The notes under the pieces are model-generated. The model did no database searches and was not told the DNA's origin. It was given only the letters and a program-made list of their open reading frames with translations. Position numbers and translations under genes: made by a program. From Paractinoplanes tereljensis (GTDB lineage: Bacteria; Actinomycetota; Actinomycetes; Mycobacteriales; Micromonosporaceae), in contig NZ_BOMY01000022.1 of NCBI RefSeq assembly GCF_016862435.1, positions 62,001-126,000 of the forward strand: DNA of 64,000 bases, given 5' to 3'. How positions within the stretch are numbered: position 1 is the stretch's first letter; each line of letters opens with the position of its first letter. Positions 60,372-64,000 of this stretch are shown here, piece by piece.

Positions 60372-60430
60372 GCCGTCAAAGTAAGCCCGTGAGCAGCACA
60401 AACACCCGGATCTGTCGTAGATCGTCCAGC

Positions 60431-60464
60431 ATGGAGCGGGGTCGATGCGTCGACCCCGCTCCAT
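60431..60464 (-). terminator. 15-bp hairpin after the GH2 gene
   Basis: A perfect 15-bp stem, ATGGAGCGGGGTCGA pairing with its complement across a TGCG loop, six bases after the GH2 stop. One of the strongest stems in the window; no T tract. Confidence 0.8.
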
Positions 60465-60470
60465 CGAAAC

Positions 60471-62981
60471 CTAGCTGCCGGAAACGAACAGCTGCTGGAT
60501 CTCCGTGGCGGACAGCGCACGGTCGTACAGGTGCACCTGGTCGACGACCCCGTCGAGGTAGTCGACCGAGTTGCCGCCGTACTTGCCGCGCCCGATCACC
60601 GTGTTGCCGGTCGGCGCCGCCTGCGGCGTGCACGCGCCGGCCGTGCCGGCCAGCGCCCCGTCGACGTAGAGCCGCAGCTCGCCCTTGACGGTGTCACGCA
60701 CCCCGACCAGGTGGTACCACTTGCCGACCTCCGGCTTGAACCCGGCGAGCGCCCGCACGCCGGCGAAGCTCATCGCGAACTTCTGGTCGGCGCCGGAGTA
60801 CTGCAGGAAGAAGTCGCTGTTCGACGGCCCGTCCTGGCTGATCACAGTCTGGAAGGCGCCGTCCGCCTTGTCGAGCTTCACCCAGGCCGCCGCGGAATAG
60901 TCGGAGGCGGTGTCGAGTACCGGCTTACCGGCATCCAAGAACTGAGCCCCGTCAAACGAGACGCCCTGCCCGGAATGTCCCTCGACAAACGAAGGTCCGT
61001 TAACCGGCGTCAAAGATCCATACGAGCCATCGAGCGGCCAGAACGCGATCCCGGTCAACCCCGGAGTGCCGGCCGGCGGCTGCGGCACGTTCGCCCCGGA
61101 CCCGTCGGCCGACGCGATGATCTTCTTGTTGATCGCCCGCACCTGCCGCAGATCCATCTTGGCGAGCTGCCGGTCGTAGGTGAAGAACCCGTTCAACTCC
61201 CCCTCGACGTCGGTGATCTGGGTGTAGATCGCGGCGCTGATCCCGCAGTACTTGGCCGAGGTGATCACCGCCTCCTGATTGGCCACGTACTTGGCGGTCA
61301 AAACCGAAGAATCAGGCTCCATCTCGTACGCCTGACCGTCCCCGAACCACATGTGGTTGGACGTCTTGAGCCCGAACCCACCGTGCTCACCATCGATAGC
61401 GACGCGCGTCGACGAGGGCGCCGGGGTGGCCGGACCGAGGTACTGGTGGAAGTCGATCACGTCCCCCGCGCCGGAGTCACCGTGCGAGTTGCAGCAGTTG
61501 ACGCCGCTGTGCGCGTTGACCAGCCGAGACGGGTCCTGCGCCTTGACCGCGGTAGCGATCCGCCCGGTGTCCTCCCGGCTCCACTCGCCCCAGCCCTCGT
61601 TGAACGGCACCCAGGCGATGATCGACGTCCAGGACTGGTGTTCGCGGACCATCTCGTGCAGCTCGGACTCGAACTGCGGCCGCCACTCGGCCGGGATCGG
61701 CCCGGTGTTGGCGGCCGGCATGTCCTGCCAGACCAGCAGCCCGAGCTTGTCGGCCCAGTAGTACCAGCGGTCCGGCTCGACCTTGATGTGCTTGCGCACC
61801 GCGTTGAAGCCCATCGCCTTGTCCTGCTCGAGGTCCCAGCGCAGCGCCGCGTCGGTGGGCGCGGTGTTCAGCCCGTCCGGCCAGAACCCCTGGTCAAGGT
61901 TGGCCTGGTTGAACAGGATCTTCCCGTTCAGGGTGATCCGGAGCTTCCCGTCGGCGCCGGCCGCGGTGCCGACCTCGCGCATCCCGAAGTACGACCCGAC
62001 CGAGTCGACGGCCTTACCCCCGGAGATCAAAGAAACAGACAGGTCATAGAGGTACGGGTTGTCCGGCGACCAGAGGCGGGCACGGGGCATGGGCAGCGTC
62101 AAGACGGTGTCCGCCGCCCCGGAGACAGAGCCGCCACCCTTCACGGAAACACGCGTGCTGAGACCCGTACCCCCCGAAGTGTTGACCTTGATCTTGACGT
62201 TGGCCTCGGAGACCGAGGGCGTCACGGTCAGCGAGGTGATCGAGGCGGCCGGCGTCGGCTCCATCCAGACCGTCCGCCAGATGCCGGAACTGCCCTGGTA
62301 GAAGATGCCGCGGTCGCTGGTGCGGCGCTGCTTGCCGATCGGCTGGCCGGTGGCGTCGGTGAGGTCCTCGGCCCAGACGATCAGCTCCTGTGGCCCGGTG
62401 GTGAGCGCGTCGGTGACGTCGACGTCGAACCCGTCGTAGCCGCCCCGGTGGGTGGTGACCTGGACGCCGTTGACGAACACCTTGGCGTCGTAGTCGACCG
62501 CCCCGAAGTGCAGCTGCAGCCGGTTGGCGGTGCCGACCTTCCAGCCGGCCGGGACGGTGAAGGTCCGGCGGTACCACATGCGGTCTTCGTGGCGCTGAAT
62601 GCCGGAAAGGGCAGATTCGATGGGGTACGGGACGAGGACGCGCTCGCCCAGCGCCTTACCGGCCGGCACCGCCTCGCCGACGGCGGCCTTGGCGAACTCC
62701 CAGACGCCGTTGAGGTTCTGCCAGCGGTCCCGGGTCAGCTGCGGGCGCGGGTATTCGGGCAGGGCGTTGTTCGGCCCGACCTTGTTGGTCCAGGGGGTGG
62801 CCAGCGGCGGGATGCCGGCGTGCCAGGCGGTGGCGTCGGCCTGCACCTCGGAGGTCAGGGCGGGGGTGTCGGGCTGGTCAAGAACGCCGGGAGCGCTCGA
62901 CGCGGGGGCCGACAAGGTCAGGAGGAGGGCGGAGGCGGACGCGGCGGCCAGCAGCCACCGGCCCCGGACATGTTTTGTCAC
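60471..62981 (-). CDS. Secreted GH2 glycoside hydrolase with C-terminal LamG domain
   Basis: 836 residues. Signal peptide about 1-29; GH2 sugar-binding, Ig-like and TIM-barrel domains to about 640; then LamG/concanavalin-like domain (about 655-836). Catalytic acid/base in WVPFNEGWGEW and nucleophile Glu in AIDGEHGGFG. Likely a beta-galactosidase, -mannosidase or -glucuronidase acting outside the cell on plant or microbial glycans; LamG should bind sugar or protein. GTG start with AAGGG ahead. No operator like CebR seen upstream. Confidence 0.85.
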   Translation of the reverse strand: MTKHVRGRWLLAAASASALLLTLSAPASSAPGVLDQPDTPALTSEVQADATAWHAGIPPLATPWTNKVGPNNALPEYPRPQLTRDRWQNLNGVWEFAKAAVGEAVPAGKALGERVLVPYPIESALSGIQRHEDRMWYRRTFTVPAGWKVGTANRLQLHFGAVDYDAKVFVNGVQVTTHRGGYDGFDVDVTDALTTGPQELIVWAEDLTDATGQPIGKQRRTSDRGIFYQGSSGIWRTVWMEPTPAASITSLTVTPSVSEANVKIKVNTSGGTGLSTRVSVKGGGSVSGAADTVLTLPMPRARLWSPDNPYLYDLSVSLISGGKAVDSVGSYFGMREVGTAAGADGKLRITLNGKILFNQANLDQGFWPDGLNTAPTDAALRWDLEQDKAMGFNAVRKHIKVEPDRWYYWADKLGLLVWQDMPAANTGPIPAEWRPQFESELHEMVREHQSWTSIIAWVPFNEGWGEWSREDTGRIATAVKAQDPSRLVNAHSGVNCCNSHGDSGAGDVIDFHQYLGPATPAPSSTRVAIDGEHGGFGLKTSNHMWFGDGQAYEMEPDSSVLTAKYVANQEAVITSAKYCGISAAIYTQITDVEGELNGFFTYDRQLAKMDLRQVRAINKKIIASADGSGANVPQPPAGTPGLTGIAFWPLDGSYGSLTPVNGPSFVEGHSGQGVSFDGAQFLDAGKPVLDTASDYSAAAWVKLDKADGAFQTVISQDGPSNSDFFLQYSGADQKFAMSFAGVRALAGFKPEVGKWYHLVGVRDTVKGELRLYVDGALAGTAGACTPQAAPTGNTVIGRGKYGGNSVDYLDGVVDQVHLYDRALSATEIQQLFVSGS

Positions 62982-63080
62982 GCGCGTTTTCCCTTCGGAG
63001 CGGAAGAGTGCGCTCGTGTTTCACCATGAGCCAACACAGCTCAACAACAGCGCTCAGGTTTCGTCAAGGTTTCACGGTGA

Positions 63081-63196
63081 TCTATGTCCAAGGGGGCAAC
63101 GCCTCCGGCAGGCGGTAGGGAAGGCGCAACCGAACTGCGACCGGCCCTGTGCCGATGGCCACTCAACCGCCAGCGCCAAGTGCCGACTCATAGGCC
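63081..63196 (+). other. Structured leader before the GAF gene
   Basis: From about 63081 to the ATG the sequence is GC-rich with short stems, for example CGCCT-CCGGC-AGGCG (63100-63114). It has no ribosome binding site close to the start. No known riboswitch consensus fits well. The rest of the 215-base gap (62982-63196) is unremarkable. Confidence 0.3.
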
Positions 63197-64000
63197 ATGA
63201 GCGTTAGCAGTGGTGTGCGGCCGGTGGGCGCCGTGCTCGGATCGTCGGGGGCGCCCGGCGCCGTCGACGACCCGCAGGACGCCCTCCTCGCGGGCCTCGT
63301 CGCGTTCATGACCAAGGACACCCCGTCCGTGCAGCACGTGCTCGACCTGGCCGAGCCGTTCCTGCAGAACGCGGCCGGGCTGACCGCCGCCACCGTCTTC
63401 GAGCTCGACTCCGAGACCGGCCTGCTCAACCCGACCGCCCGGGTCGGCGCGGCCGGCGGCCGGGACCTGCTCACCGCCGGCAAGGTGTTCCGGATGGCGG
63501 CCGGCGCCGCGCCGCTGGTCGACGCCGATCGGATGGCGATCCGGCTGCGCATCGGCGGGCAGACCGTCGGCGTGCTGCTGCTGACCGGAACCGAGCTGGC
63601 CGTGCTGCGCCCGGAGACCATCTCCCCGCTGGCCCTGCACTTCGCCACCACCCTGCAGGGCATCGCCGCCGAGAAGCAGCGGCAGTTCCTGTCGCACGTC
63701 TCCACCACCATCCGGCGGCTGTTCGAGCAGGGCATGGCGGCCACCAGCGTCGAGGCGGCCGGCCGCACCCTGGTCACCTGCACCACCGAGGCGTTCCGCA
63801 CCGACTACGGCGTGCTGTGCCTGGTCGACGGCGACGGCAACATCCGGTACGTGCACAGCGTCGGCATGCCCGACGGCGACGCCCCCTTCCGGCACCTGAT
63901 CGGCACTGCCGCCACCAACTCACCGGTGTGGCGGGAGATCAGCCAGGGCACGCCCGCCCTGGTCGCGGACAGCACCAACGCTGCCGTGCTGACCGGCGGT
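63197..64000 (+). CDS. GAF-domain protein, 3' end outside window
   Basis: 268 residues visible, frame open to the window end. Begins MSVSSGVRPVGAVLG; a first GAF-like domain (about 45-160; AATVFELDSETGLLNPTARV, IRLRIGGQTVGVLLL) then a helix and a second GAF-like region (YGVLCLVDGDGNIRYVHSVG). Such tandem GAF proteins usually end in a GGDEF, PP2C or histidine-kinase output domain, which would be beyond base 64000. ATG chosen as the first good start; upstream sequence looks non-coding. Confidence 0.7.
   Translation, partial: MSVSSGVRPVGAVLGSSGAPGAVDDPQDALLAGLVAFMTKDTPSVQHVLDLAEPFLQNAAGLTAATVFELDSETGLLNPTARVGAAGGRDLLTAGKVFRMAAGAAPLVDADRMAIRLRIGGQTVGVLLLTGTELAVLRPETISPLALHFATTLQGIAAEKQRQFLSHVSTTIRRLFEQGMAATSVEAAGRTLVTCTTEAFRTDYGVLCLVDGDGNIRYVHSVGMPDGDAPFRHLIGTAATNSPVWREISQGTPALVADSTNAAVLTGG

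Noticed and set aside
63081-63180. Possible c-di-GMP or cobalamin riboswitch
   Set aside because: Only fragments such as GGGAA and GCAACGCCTCCGGC resemble the consensus; the conserved core and pairings are missing.
1-64000. CRISPR array
   Set aside because: I saw no regularly spaced direct repeats and no cas genes.

Overview
The window is very GC-rich, almost fully coding DNA from an actinobacterium. The best fit is a soil member of the Micromonosporaceae such as Actinoplanes. The evidence is codon use, a perfect CebR-type box in front of a cellulase, AfsR/SARP, SigE-type, PaaX and DUF222-HNH families, and many genes whose start codon sits 6-7 bases after a -10 hexamer, which points to leaderless mRNAs. 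The genus is an inference. I found no rRNA, tRNA, CRISPR array or complete mobile element.

Layout. 1-4.7 kb: the end of an ABC exporter ATPase gene, a DUF5995-type protein, two anchored proteins (one with an AbfB sugar-binding domain) and an aldo/keto reductase. 4.7-13.7 kb: a TetR regulator, a small acidic protein, a translationally coupled pair of dynamin-like GTPases, and facing them two paralogous proteins that join an Hsp70 ATPase domain to a WD40 propeller. The two paralogs share an 11-base upstream element at identical spacing. 13.7-20.9 kb: a DHA2 drug exporter, then a sugar MFS/GH3 operon divergent from an internally duplicated ROK repressor. 20.9-25.9 kb: three overlapping genes (DUF4062 protein, MoxR AAA+ ATPase, 12-TM protein) that look like a regulated conflict or defence system.

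26-45.5 kb: a secreted triple-repeat protein beside a 1000-residue AfsR/SARP regulator; an IclR-controlled amidohydrolase/esterase operon whose operator recurs before a pair of FAH-family genes; a diguanylate cyclase; a DUF222-HNH protein; proline iminopeptidase; an XRE-cupin regulator divergent from a His-rich methyltransferase; and an anchored GH18 protein divergent from a glycosyltransferase fused to an EAL domain. 45.5-54.5 kb: a four-gene acyl-CoA catabolic operon under a PaaX-like regulator, an ECF sigma pair, a MarR-membrane protein-PP2C operon, and a TetR/mycothiol-type enzyme pair. 54.6-64 kb: a CebR-controlled GH6 cellulase, a phosphoribosyltransferase, an NAD-dependent reductase, a decayed MFS gene, an endonuclease/phosphatase, a secreted GH2-LamG enzyme, and the start of a GAF protein.

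Together the genes describe a saprophyte that degrades plant polymers (GH6, GH2, GH3, AbfB), a c-di-GMP/exopolysaccharide module, and two assemblies, the dynamin/Hsp70-WD40 set and the DUF4062-MoxR-TM set, that best fit the idea of an under-described defence or stress system.
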